A DNA stretch of 64,000 nt from the NCBI RefSeq assembly GCF_017745215.1, contig NZ_JAGHZV010000004.1, positions 162,931 to 226,930 of the forward strand, given 5' to 3'. The position numbers and the translations under genes are program-made. This document shows, piece after piece, positions 18,777 to 27,179 of this stretch (its first letter is position 1; each line of letters begins with the position of its first letter). Origin of the DNA: Sphingomonas sp. GTDB taxonomy: Bacteria > Pseudomonadota > Alphaproteobacteria > Sphingomonadales > Sphingomonadaceae. Under the pieces are notes generated by a model that saw only the letters and a program-made list of their open reading frames with translations, was not told the origin of the DNA and made no database searches.

Positions 18777-19708
18777 GACCGCCTCCCCCGCTTCGTGCCG
18801 CGGACGATCCGCACGATCTTCTGCTTCTTCGTCCCGAGGCGGAGCTCGGCGCGGTCGAACAGCCGGTCGACGATGTAGAAGCGGCCGCGGACGCGATAGT
18901 TGACGAGCTGGGCGTCGCCCTCGGCGCCGATCACGAACAGCGGCGGGGCCTCGCCGACCGCGATGCTCTCGGGAAACTCGATGAAGGTCTGCCGCCCGTC
19001 GTCGAACGCGCGAAGCGGCCGCCAGTCCGGCTTGTCGCCGCTGATCGCATAGTCGAACCGGAGCTGGTCGACCGCGAGCCCCTGCGCCACGGGAGCGGCG
19101 GCTTGCGTCTCGGCGGCGGAACGCTGGAGCGCGATCAGCGCGTCCGCGGGATACGTCCATGACAGGCTCGCCATCGCGGCGCCGCGCGTGCTCGTCAGCG
19201 ATAGATGGTAGCTGCGACGGTCGGTGGTGATGATGAGGTTGGTGGCCAGCCCGCTCGAGAAGGGCTTGACCAGCACATGCGTGCGCCGCTCGGCGCCGCT
19301 GCCGCTGGTGGTGTCGCCGATCACCCAGCGCGCGGTGTCGCCCGCCGCGACCACGACCAGCGTCTCGCCCGGCTGGAGCGCGATGTCGGTGACGCGCTCG
19401 GGCGCGGCATAGACCTGGTAGATCGCCCCGTCGCTGAACGGATAGACCTGCATCGCATTGACGTAATTCTCGCGGACCGGCTCGCGCACTGCCGCGGCGT
19501 TGGCGGCGGCGACGCGCGCAGGGCCTGGACGCACCGTGCGGCGCTCGGGCGCAGGCCGCGCCGCAGTGCGGGGCGGTGCCGCTTTCGGGACGGCGGCACC
19601 GGCCTCCTGTCGGGATTGCGCCGGCGCTGGCGCCGACTGCTGGAGCGGCGCTGCGCCGAGCAGCAGCGGCAGGACGAGCGGCGCGCAGAAATGGGGCATG
19701 GTTCTCAT
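18773..19708 (-). CDS. trbG: TrbG / VirB9-like conjugal transfer protein
   Basis: 311 residues. A signal peptide is followed by a Pro/Ala-rich spacer and the VirB9 domain: YPFSDGAIYQVYAAPERVTDIALQPGE split by ARWVIGD, then THVLVKPFSSGLATNLII and a C-terminal strand domain FEFPESIAVGE. It would form the outer-membrane core of the type IV channel with TrbI. The ATG at 19708 shares ATGA with the trbF stop. Confidence 0.94.
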   Translation of the reverse strand: MRTMPHFCAPLVLPLLLGAAPLQQSAPAPAQSRQEAGAAVPKAAPPRTAARPAPERRTVRPGPARVAAANAAAVREPVRENYVNAMQVYPFSDGAIYQVYAAPERVTDIALQPGETLVVVAAGDTARWVIGDTTSGSGAERRTHVLVKPFSSGLATNLIITTDRRSYHLSLTSTRGAAMASLSWTYPADALIALQRSAAETQAAAPVAQGLAVDQLRFDYAISGDKPDWRPLRAFDDGRQTFIEFPESIAVGEAPPLFVIGAEGDAQLVNYRVRGRFYIVDRLFDRAELRLGTKKQKIVRIVRGTKRGRRS

Positions 19709-20511
19709 GACGGAGTCTCCATCGGGGCGGGAGCGGGCGTTGCGCCGAGGTTCGGATCGAGCGGCGATCCGAGCGGCAGGTTGGCGGGCGGTTGTGCAAG
19801 CGGTGCGGCGGAGGGCTGGGGCGCCGGCGCGTCGAGCTCGCGGCTCCAGTCGACCGCGTCGACATAGACGCCGAGCGGGTTCTTGCGCAGCATCTCGGCG
19901 CTGGCGGGAGGCCGGACCACGACCGTCAGGATCGCGGTCCAGCGCGCGCTTCCGGAGGGTGCGCCGCGCTCGAACGCGCTCTCGGTCCATTTGACCTGGA
20001 ACGAGCGATCCGACGCGCGCACAACGCTCGTCACCTGGACCGAGACGGTGCGCTCGCCGATGCGCGCGAACGGCTGCGCCGCGCGGGCATATTGGTCGAG
20101 GAAGCGGGCGCCCCGCTCGGTCGCGAAGTCATAGGCCGCGAGCCAGTCGCGGCGCATCAGCACCGGATCGAGCGACACCGAGCGGACGCTGGTCACGAAC
20201 CGCGCGAGGTGCCAGGCGACCTGCGGATCGGTGGGCCGATAGGCCCTGTCGGCCTCGTTGACCGCGCGCGCTTCGCCGAGCTTGTCGACTTCGACGACAT
20301 AGGGGACGACGCGGCTCTGCAGCGACTGCCAGCAGAGCGCGCCGGCGAAACCCCCGGCGAGCGCCAGGCTACCGAACGCCATCAGCCGCCAGTTGCGCGC
20401 CTGGACGCGCGCGGAGCCGATGCGTTCGTCCCACAATTGCCCGGCGCGCTGGAAGGGTGTCTCGGGTTCGGGAGTGCGTCCGTAGCGCTGGACGCTGCGT
20501 TTGAAGATCAT
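19705..20511 (-). CDS. trbF: TrbF / VirB8-like conjugal transfer protein
   Basis: 268 residues: a short cytoplasmic part, one membrane helix (~45-62) and a periplasmic VirB8 domain with VVPYVVEVDKLGEA and VRSVSLDPVLMRRDWLAAY. The C-terminus is Pro-rich. VirB8 proteins nucleate the inner-membrane assembly platform. It is read just after trbL (3-base gap) and overlaps trbG. Confidence 0.94.
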   Translation of the reverse strand: MIFKRSVQRYGRTPEPETPFQRAGQLWDERIGSARVQARNWRLMAFGSLALAGGFAGALCWQSLQSRVVPYVVEVDKLGEARAVNEADRAYRPTDPQVAWHLARFVTSVRSVSLDPVLMRRDWLAAYDFATERGARFLDQYARAAQPFARIGERTVSVQVTSVVRASDRSFQVKWTESAFERGAPSGSARWTAILTVVVRPPASAEMLRKNPLGVYVDAVDWSRELDAPAPQPSAAPLAQPPANLPLGSPLDPNLGATPAPAPMETPS

Positions 20512-20514
20512 GGC

Positions 20515-21810
20515 TCAATCGTCCCTTTCCTTGATGTCGGGAATGGCGGCGGCGCCGCCGCGGTCGGCGCCCCTGAGGGTGTGCAGTGCAATCTGTCGGT
20601 GGTGGCGCGCGCTCTGCTGCTCACGCATCTGACGCGCCCAGCTGGGCATGCCGGCGCCGGCGGGCGCTGCCGAGGCGGGAGCGGCGTCGTTGAGCGCGTT
20701 CCACGCCGCGGTCCGCCCGCTCTCTACGGCCTCGCCGAGGCCGAGCGCGCTGGAGGCGCGGCTCCGCGCCGCGTTGCCGGCAGCGCGGGCGACGCCGCCG
20801 AGGCCCGCCGCGACGCCGGGCTCCGCCGCGGTCTCGCGGCCGAGCTGGTAGGCAGTCGACGCCGCCGATCCCATCGCGGTCCCGGCGCGCACCGAGCCGA
20901 GCGCGGCACCACCCAGCGCCCGCGCGCCCGCGACAGCAGCACCGCCCGCGAGCATGGTCATGCCGGCGGCGCCGGCGACCGTGCCGACCGCCGCGCCGGC
21001 GCCGAGCTGCGGTGCGCCCGACACCAGGCCCGATGCGATGCCGGGGCCGAAGATGCCGAGGCCGAACAGTGAGAGCGCGGCGAGCACGAGGCTCATCGCC
21101 TGGCCGATATCGGGCTCCTGGCCCTGGAGCGCGGATGTGAATTCGGCGAAGAAATTGGCGCCGATGCCGACGATCACGGCCAGCACCATCACCTTGATGC
21201 CCGAGCTCACGACGTTGCCGAGCACGCGCTCGGCGAGGAAGCTGGTGCGGTTCCACAGCGCGAACGGCACGAGGATGAAGCCGGCGAGCGTCGTGAGCTT
21301 GAACTCGATGATCGTCACGAACATCTGCACCGCGAGGATGAAGAAGGCGACGATCACGATCGCCCAGGCGAACAGCAGCACCGCGATCGTCAGAAAATTG
21401 TCGAAGAAGCTGATGAACCCCATCATCTCCGATGCCTGGTCGAGCAGCGGCCAGGCGGCACTGAAGCCGGTTCCGGCGAGCCTTCCGGGCCGCAGCAGGT
21501 CGTCGGCGGAAAGCGTGCCGCCGCCGGCGGTCAGCCCCGCCTGCGCGAAGGACCGGAAGATGATGTCGGCGAGCGTCGAAAAGCTGCTCAGGATGAAGGC
21601 GAAGGCGCCGACATAGAGGATCTTCTTGAGGAGGCGGCCGAGCACGTCCTGCTCGCCGCCCATCGCCCAGAACAGGCCCGCGAGCGTGATGTCGATGCCG
21701 ATCAGCGTCGTCGTCAGGAAGGCGACGTCGGGGCCCAGCAGGCCGAATCCGCTGTCGATGTAGCGCGTGAAGTCGGCCATGAACCGGTCGATGACGTTGA
21801 GGTCGTTCAC
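20515..21810 (-). CDS. trbL: TrbL / VirB6-like conjugal transfer membrane protein
   Basis: 431 residues with five to six membrane helices in the first ~290 residues (FLTTTLIGIDITLAGLFWAM, ILYVGAFAFILSSF, VLLFAWAIVIVAFFILAVQM) and a Gly/Ala-rich cytoplasmic tail. It forms part of the inner-membrane channel. The GTG at 21810 is preferred because AAGGA stands 7 bases upstream and family members begin NDLNVIDRF; an ATG at 21828 would add six residues and include that ribosome site. About 117 bases separate it from trbJ; no trbK is seen there. Confidence 0.92.
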   Translation of the reverse strand: MNDLNVIDRFMADFTRYIDSGFGLLGPDVAFLTTTLIGIDITLAGLFWAMGGEQDVLGRLLKKILYVGAFAFILSSFSTLADIIFRSFAQAGLTAGGGTLSADDLLRPGRLAGTGFSAAWPLLDQASEMMGFISFFDNFLTIAVLLFAWAIVIVAFFILAVQMFVTIIEFKLTTLAGFILVPFALWNRTSFLAERVLGNVVSSGIKVMVLAVIVGIGANFFAEFTSALQGQEPDIGQAMSLVLAALSLFGLGIFGPGIASGLVSGAPQLGAGAAVGTVAGAAGMTMLAGGAAVAGARALGGAALGSVRAGTAMGSAASTAYQLGRETAAEPGVAAGLGGVARAAGNAARSRASSALGLGEAVESGRTAAWNALNDAAPASAAPAGAGMPSWARQMREQQSARHHRQIALHTLRGADRGGAAAIPDIKERDD

Positions 21811-21927
21811 TTGCTGCCTGTCCTTCATCAAGCTGGGTGCCGCGGGGCGCCCCGAGGGGAGCGCAGGACGCCCCGCGGCGGGCGGCGGCGCGCGAGGCGA
21901 AAGCACGCCGCCGCCGGTCGGCCGCGC

Positions 21928-22668
21928 CTAGTTGCCCGGGGGCTGGGACGTGTAGGCGCTGCCGGAGCCGAGGAACTTCTTGGTGGCGGCGCGCGCATCG
22001 GCCTCGGCCTTGGCGCGCCGCGCGGCTTCGATCGCTTCGGCACGGTACTGCGCCGCCATCATGCTCTGCAGCTGGAGCTGCTGCTTGGCGAGCAGCGCGA
22101 GCAGCTGGTTGGTCGCCTGGCCGACCTGGAGCGCGCCTTCGGCGCCCTGGCTGCGCGCGGCGATCGCGTTGAGCGTCTCGGCATCGGCGCGGACGTTCTC
22201 GACCACCTGCGCCTGCACGCGCATCGTCTGCTGATAGGCGGCCATCTGCGCGTCGAGCCGGGCCTTGGCAGCCTGGACCTGCGCGTCCGAGGTCAGTGCC
22301 TGGTCGAAGCCCTGCGGGAACAGCTTGCGGAGCTGGTCGTCGAGGGTGTCGACGCGGAAGTCGACTGCCTGCGCGCGCGCCATCAGCTGGTCGATCTGCT
22401 TGAGCCGCTCGGTCAGCGCCTGGAGCTGCGGAAACTCGGTCGGCTTCAGATTCTTCGCCATGTTGGCGAGCATCGACGCTTCGTTCTGGAGCGACTGGAT
22501 CTGATTGTTGATCTGCTCGAGCGCGCGTGCGGCGGAGAGCAGGTTCTGCGAATAGTTGGTGGGATCGAACACGCTGATCTGCGCGGACGCGGGCGTGGCG
22601 ACCGCGGTGCAGGCGGCGATGCCGAGCGCCGAGGCGAGCAGGAACTTCTTGAACAGGCAAGTACGCAT
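21928..22668 (-). CDS. trbJ: TrbJ / VirB5-like conjugal transfer protein
   Basis: 246 residues: a signal peptide (~1-30, ending ATPASAQ), then a long helical, coiled-coil-prone body (ALEQINNQIQSLQNEASMLA, QIDQLMARAQ) typical of TrbJ. It is a periplasmic pilus-associated protein. The ATG at 22668 follows GGAG at a workable distance; the GTG one codon upstream is less likely. Starts 6 bases after trbE. Confidence 0.92.
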   Translation of the reverse strand: MRTCLFKKFLLASALGIAACTAVATPASAQISVFDPTNYSQNLLSAARALEQINNQIQSLQNEASMLANMAKNLKPTEFPQLQALTERLKQIDQLMARAQAVDFRVDTLDDQLRKLFPQGFDQALTSDAQVQAAKARLDAQMAAYQQTMRVQAQVVENVRADAETLNAIAARSQGAEGALQVGQATNQLLALLAKQQLQLQSMMAAQYRAEAIEAARRAKAEADARAATKKFLGSGSAYTSQPPGN

Positions 22669-22674
22669 CACAGG

Positions 22675-25176
22675 TTACTCCGGGGACAAGGGGGTTTGCG
22701 GGAAGCCGGCCAGGAGCGGCGCTGCCCAGTCGAGGCCGGCGGATTCGAGGAAGCGGGCAGCGAAGTCGTGGGCGCCGTGCTCGGCGAGGATCGCGTCGAT
22801 CCGCGCCTGCGAGGCGGGATCGGAAGCGCCGCACAGCGCCAGCGCGATCGGACCGAGCCCCAGCTCGAACAGGCGGTTGCCGCGCGCCGACTGGAGGTAA
22901 TAGTGGCGCTTGGGGCTCGCGCGGCTGACGAGCTCGATCTGGCGCTCGTTGAGGCCGAACCGCTCATAGGCCTGCCGGCTCTGCGGCTCGATCGCGCGGT
23001 CGTTGGGAAGCAGGATGCGCTGCGGGCAGCTCTCGATGATCGCGGGCGCGATGGTGCTGGCCGCGATGTCGGCGAGGCTCTGCGTCGCGAACAGGACGGC
23101 GACGTTCTTCTTGCGAAGCGTCTTGAGCCACTCGCGGATGCGCTGCGCGAACAGCGGATGGTCGAGGAAGATCCAGGCTTCGTCGAGCACAAGCAGCGTC
23201 GGGCGTCCGTCGAACCGCTCCTCGAGGCGGTGGAACAGATAGGTCAGCACGGGCGCAACCGCGCCGGCGTGGCCCATCAGCGCCTCGGTCTCGAAGCATT
23301 GGAGGTCCGCGACGCGCAATTCGTCTTCGGCGGCGTCGAGCAGCCGCCCGAACGGGCCTTCCAGCGTGTAGGGCGCGAGCGCCGAGCGCAGCGCCGCCGA
23401 CTGCAGGAGCAGCGACAGGCCGGTCAGCGTGCGCTGCTCGACGGGCGCGGTCGCGAGATTGGCGAGCGCCGACCAGAGCGTCTCCTTGACCTCGGGCGTG
23501 ACCGTCACCTGCTCGTGCGCGAGCAGCGCGGCGATCCACTCGGCGGCCCAGGCGCGCTCGTCGGCACGGTCGATCGCCGCGAGCGGCTGGAAGGCGATGG
23601 CGCGGCCCTCGCCGGCATCGCTCCCTCCGCCACCATTCCCCCGATCCTTTGGATCGTCGGAACCTTGGGCGGCTCCGCCCAGCCCGAGCGCGTGGTGCGC
23701 GCCGCCGCAGGCAAGCACCGCGGCGCGCGCCGAGAAGCCCTTGTCGAAGACGTAGATCTGCGCGTCTGCGTAGCGGCGGAACTGTAGCGCGATCAGGGCC
23801 AGCAGTACCGACTTGCCCGCGCCGGTCGGACCGACGACGAGCATGTGGCCGACGTCGCCGACATGGGTCGACAGCCGGAACGGCGTCGATCCGCTCGTCT
23901 GCGCGAACAGCAGCGGCGGTCCGCTCAGGTGCCGGTTCGCCGCCGGCCCGGCCCAGACGCTCGACAGCGGCATCAGGTGGGCGAGGTTGAGCGTGTGGAC
24001 GAGCGGCTGGCGGACATTGGCGTAGGCGTGGCCGGGGAGCGACGATAGCCATGCCTCGACGGCGTTGACCCCCTCGCGGATGGTGGTGAAGCCCAGTCCG
24101 TTGACGATGCGCTCGACCGCGCGAACCTTTTCCTCGACGCGGGCGCGATCGGCGTCGGCGAGCGTGATCGTCGTGGTCAGATAGCCGAACGCGACATGGT
24201 CGCCGCCGAGCGCCTGGAGCGCCAGGTCGGCATCGACCACCTTGTTGTCGGCATCGCTGTCGAGCAGCTGCGCCGGCTGGTTGTACATGACTTCGCGCAG
24301 CAGCGCGGTGATCGACTTACGCTTGTTGAACCACTGGCGCCGGATGCGCGTCAGCACCTTGGTCGCGTCGGCCTTGTCGAGCGCGATGAAGCGCGTGACC
24401 CAGCGATAGGCGAAGTCCTGGTGGTTGAGCGCGTCGAGCAGGCCGGGGCGGCTCATGCCCGGGAAGCCGAGCACGGTCAGTGTCCGCAGGTGCGTGTCGC
24501 CGAGCCGCGGCTCGAGCCCGCCGGTCAGCGGCTCGTCGACGAGCAGTCCGTCGAGGTACATCGGCGTCTCGGGCACCGCTACGGGCATGCGGCGCGTCGA
24601 TACGCAGGCATGGAGATAGGCGAGCATCTCGGCCGAACCGAGCGCACGCACTTCGGGCATGAACGCCGCGAACAGGTCGAGCGCGCGGTCGGTCTCGGCG
24701 ACGAACGCCGCGAGCGCCCCGCGCCAGTCGCGGCCGTCGGCCGATGCGGGACGGTCGACGACCGAGCGGCCGGCGGCGTCGCTCGTATCCGCCGGCGGCA
24801 GCCAAACCAGAGTCAGGTGGAAGCGGCTCTCGAAATGCGCGCCTTCGGCCTCGAACGCGGCGCGGCGCTCGGCATCGACGAGCCAGGAAGCGGGATCGGG
24901 GAAAGCGCTGTCGGGATAGCCGATCGCGTCGCGCCGCTCGGCGTCGAAGAACAGCGCCCAGCCGGTAGCGAAGCGCTTGAGCGCGTTGTTGGCGCGGGCG
25001 CAGGCGCCGATCAGCTCGGCTTCGGTCGCGCTCTCGAGGTCGGGGCCGCGGAACGCCAGCGTGCGCTGGAAGCTGCCGTCCTTGTTGAGCACGACGCCGT
25101 CGGCGACCAGTGCGGCCCAGGGCAGATGGTCGGCGAGCCGGTTCGGACGGCTGCGGTATTCGGTGAGGTTCAGCAC
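22675..25176 (-). CDS. trbE: TrbE / VirB4-like conjugation ATPase
   Basis: 833 residues. The N-terminal ~430 residues form the VirB4 membrane-associated domain; the ATPase part has Walker A GPTGAGKSVLL, Walker B LLVLDEAWIFLDHP and the motif ATQSLADIAAS. A Gly/Asp-rich insertion follows the Walker A region. It powers pilus assembly and substrate passage. The GTG at 25176, not the upstream open frame, gives the family start LNLTEYRSRPNRLADHLPW, and overlaps trbD by 7 bases. Confidence 0.95.
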   Translation of the reverse strand: MLNLTEYRSRPNRLADHLPWAALVADGVVLNKDGSFQRTLAFRGPDLESATEAELIGACARANNALKRFATGWALFFDAERRDAIGYPDSAFPDPASWLVDAERRAAFEAEGAHFESRFHLTLVWLPPADTSDAAGRSVVDRPASADGRDWRGALAAFVAETDRALDLFAAFMPEVRALGSAEMLAYLHACVSTRRMPVAVPETPMYLDGLLVDEPLTGGLEPRLGDTHLRTLTVLGFPGMSRPGLLDALNHQDFAYRWVTRFIALDKADATKVLTRIRRQWFNKRKSITALLREVMYNQPAQLLDSDADNKVVDADLALQALGGDHVAFGYLTTTITLADADRARVEEKVRAVERIVNGLGFTTIREGVNAVEAWLSSLPGHAYANVRQPLVHTLNLAHLMPLSSVWAGPAANRHLSGPPLLFAQTSGSTPFRLSTHVGDVGHMLVVGPTGAGKSVLLALIALQFRRYADAQIYVFDKGFSARAAVLACGGAHHALGLGGAAQGSDDPKDRGNGGGGSDAGEGRAIAFQPLAAIDRADERAWAAEWIAALLAHEQVTVTPEVKETLWSALANLATAPVEQRTLTGLSLLLQSAALRSALAPYTLEGPFGRLLDAAEDELRVADLQCFETEALMGHAGAVAPVLTYLFHRLEERFDGRPTLLVLDEAWIFLDHPLFAQRIREWLKTLRKKNVAVLFATQSLADIAASTIAPAIIESCPQRILLPNDRAIEPQSRQAYERFGLNERQIELVSRASPKRHYYLQSARGNRLFELGLGPIALALCGASDPASQARIDAILAEHGAHDFAARFLESAGLDWAAPLLAGFPQTPLSPE

Positions 25177-25454
25177 GCGAAATACCCCCGCTGGCGCAAG
25201 TGGCGGACGAGCACGGGCGCGAAGTCGGGATCGCGCCGCGCGGCGAAGACCGCGAGGCTGTGGCCGATGAGCCAGAGCGCGAGCCCGGCGATCCATTGCT
25301 GCAAGCCGAGGCCGACCGCGGCGGCGAGCGTGCCGTTGACGATCGCGATCCCGCGCGGCGCGCCGCCCAAGAGGATCGGCGAGCCGAGGCTGGCGTGGAT
25401 CGGTACTTCGAAGCCGGCGATGTGTTGGCCGTCGGCGGGACCGGAGGTGCTCAT
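25170..25454 (-). CDS. trbD: TrbD / VirB3-like conjugal transfer protein
   Basis: 94 residues: EVPIHASLGSPILLGGAPRG, the standard VirB3 opening, then two hydrophobic segments and RRDPDFAPVLVRHLR. VirB3 works with the VirB4 ATPase next door, and the two genes overlap. ATG at 25454 shares TGATG with the trbC stop. Confidence 0.93.
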   Translation of the reverse strand: MSTSGPADGQHIAGFEVPIHASLGSPILLGGAPRGIAIVNGTLAAAVGLGLQQWIAGLALWLIGHSLAVFAARRDPDFAPVLVRHLRQRGYFAC

Positions 25455-25789
25455 CACACCAGCGCCCCGCCGCCGAAGCTGAAGAAGGACAGGAAGAAGC
25501 TCGACGCGGCGAACGCGATCGACAGGCCGAAGATGATCTGGATGAGCTTGCGGAAGCCCCCGGAGGTCTCGCCGAACGCGAGGGTGAGGCCGGTGGTGAT
25601 GATGATGATCACCGCGACGATCTTGGCGACCGGACCCTGGACGGATTCGAGCACCTTCTGGAGCGGCTCCTCCCAGGGCATGCCCGAGCCGCTCGCCTGA
25701 GCGGCGCCCGCGGCGGCAAGCGCGATGAGGAGGGCCGCGCCCGAGAGCAGGTCGCGGCGGCGGCAGGGGACGGGCAGGCGCATGGTCAT
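25454..25789 (-). CDS. trbC: TrbC / VirB2-like pilin
   Basis: 111 residues: a long signal peptide (RRRDLLSGAALLIALAAAGA, cleavage around AQA-SGS) and two hydrophobic segments (IVAVIIIITTGLTLAFG and IIFGLSIAFAASSFFLSFF), the VirB2 pilin layout. The short internal loop carries ETSGGFRKL. Start ATG 25789 shares ATGA with the trbB stop. Confidence 0.92.
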   Translation of the reverse strand: MTMRLPVPCRRRDLLSGAALLIALAAAGAAQASGSGMPWEEPLQKVLESVQGPVAKIVAVIIIITTGLTLAFGETSGGFRKLIQIIFGLSIAFAASSFFLSFFSFGGGALV

Positions 25790-26775
25790 TCTCCTTCGGA
25801 TTGGTCGGTGGGATCGGGAGCGAGGTCGACGACGGCGAAGTTGCCGTCCGGATCGAGTCCGGCGACGCGCGCGACCGTCTCGACGCGGCGCGCGAGACCG
25901 CGGCCGGCGATGAACACGATCACGTCGATCGCCTCGGCGATCAGCCGGCGCGGAACCGTGACGACGCTCTCCTGGACGAGCTGCTCGAGGCGGTGGAGCG
26001 CGGCGCGGGCGCTGTTGGCGTGGACCGTTGCGATCCCGCCCGGATGGCCGGTGTTCCAAGCCTTGAGCATCTCTAGCGCTTCGGGGCCGCGCACCTCGCC
26101 GACGATGATGCGGTCGGGCCGGAGGCGCAGCGTCGAGCGGACAAGGTCGGCGAGCGTGACCGAGCCAGCGCGCGTGCGCAGCGCGACTGTGTCGGGTACC
26201 GCGCTCTGCAGCTCGCGCGTGTCCTCGATCAGGATCACGCGCTCGTCGAGCTCGGCCATCTCGGCAAGCAGCGCGTTCGCGAGCGTGGTCTTGCCCGAGC
26301 TGGTGCCGCCCGCGACGAGGATGTTGCGCCGCTCCGCGACGGCGCGCGCGAGCTGGCGCGCAAGCGCTGCGCTCATGATGCCGTCGCTGACATAGTCGGC
26401 GAGCCCGTAGATGCGCGCGGCGGGCTTGCGGATCGAGAAGCAGGGCGCGAGCGCGACCGGCGGGAGCACGCCCTCGAACCGCTCCCCCGCGCCTTCGCCA
26501 TGCGGTGGCAGCTCGGCCGAAAGGATCGGCGCGCCGCCATGGGCCTCGGCACGCGCGTGGCTCGCGACGAGTCGGATGATGCGTTCGACCTGCGCGGGCT
26601 CGAGCCGGATCCCGGTGTCGGTCCGCCCTTCGCCGAGCCGGTCGAGCCGGAGCGCGCCGTCGGGATTGACCATCACTTCGACAACCAGCGGATCGGCGAG
26701 CGCGGCGGCGATCGCCGGGCCCATTGCGGTCCGCAGCATCGCGCGCTGCCGGTCGGCGGAAAGCGCGCCGCTCAT
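25786..26775 (-). CDS. trbB: TrbB / VirB11-like traffic ATPase
   Basis: 329 residues with Walker A GGTSSGKTT (156-164), the Asp box VILIEDTREL, Walker B/His region LRLRPDRIIVGEVRGPEAL and HPGGIATVHANSA. Hexameric ATPase on the inner membrane that switches between pilus building and DNA transfer. Overlaps the CopG-like gene upstream (ATGA) and trbC downstream. Confidence 0.96.
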   Translation of the reverse strand: MSGALSADRQRAMLRTAMGPAIAAALADPLVVEVMVNPDGALRLDRLGEGRTDTGIRLEPAQVERIIRLVASHARAEAHGGAPILSAELPPHGEGAGERFEGVLPPVALAPCFSIRKPAARIYGLADYVSDGIMSAALARQLARAVAERRNILVAGGTSSGKTTLANALLAEMAELDERVILIEDTRELQSAVPDTVALRTRAGSVTLADLVRSTLRLRPDRIIVGEVRGPEALEMLKAWNTGHPGGIATVHANSARAALHRLEQLVQESVVTVPRRLIAEAIDVIVFIAGRGLARRVETVARVAGLDPDGNFAVVDLAPDPTDQSEGE

Positions 26776-27176
26776 CGCTCGCTCTCCGTGGCTGGCGCTA
26801 GCGTGCGTTTGCCGGCGGCGAGCTGGCGGCCGACCTGGTTCACGAACGCCTCGAAGCGCTCGCGCGCCAGCGCGCGCCCGGCATGGTCGTTCTCGGCGAG
26901 CGGCGCGTGGATCGCGAGCTCGTAGCGGATGAACAGCGCAAGTGATTCGAGCAGGATCTCCTGGCCGCGCTCGATCCGCGCCAGGCTCGCGCTGATGCGG
27001 TCGAGCCGGACCCCGAAGCGCTCGTCGAGCTCGGAGGTGCCGCGGCGGTCGAGCCAGGACTCGAGCGCTTGCGCGAGAAGCGAGGAGCGCGTCGCGCCGG
27101 GCTTGGCGGCGAGGGCCTCAAGCCGCTCGCTTAAGGGTTGCGGGACGAAGAGCTGGTAGCGGACCTTCTGCGGCAT
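26772..27176 (-). CDS. CopG-family ribbon-helix-helix protein of the trb cluster
   Basis: 134 residues. The N-terminal ~45 residues have a ribbon-helix-helix layout (RYQLFVPQPLSERLEALAAK, GATRSSLLAQALESWL), followed by a helical region with a coiled-coil tendency. Such genes commonly precede trbB in alphaproteobacterial ICEs and are thought to repress transfer genes. It lies 3 bases after traG and overlaps trbB. Confidence 0.82.
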   Translation of the reverse strand: MPQKVRYQLFVPQPLSERLEALAAKPGATRSSLLAQALESWLDRRGTSELDERFGVRLDRISASLARIERGQEILLESLALFIRYELAIHAPLAENDHAGRALARERFEAFVNQVGRQLAAGKRTLAPATESER

Positions 27177-27179
27177 CGC

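Noticed and set aside
18777..19865. Upstream extension of the trbI frame through trbG
   Set aside because: It is an alternative frame of trbG; TrbI family start and the GTGA overlap fix the start at 18776.
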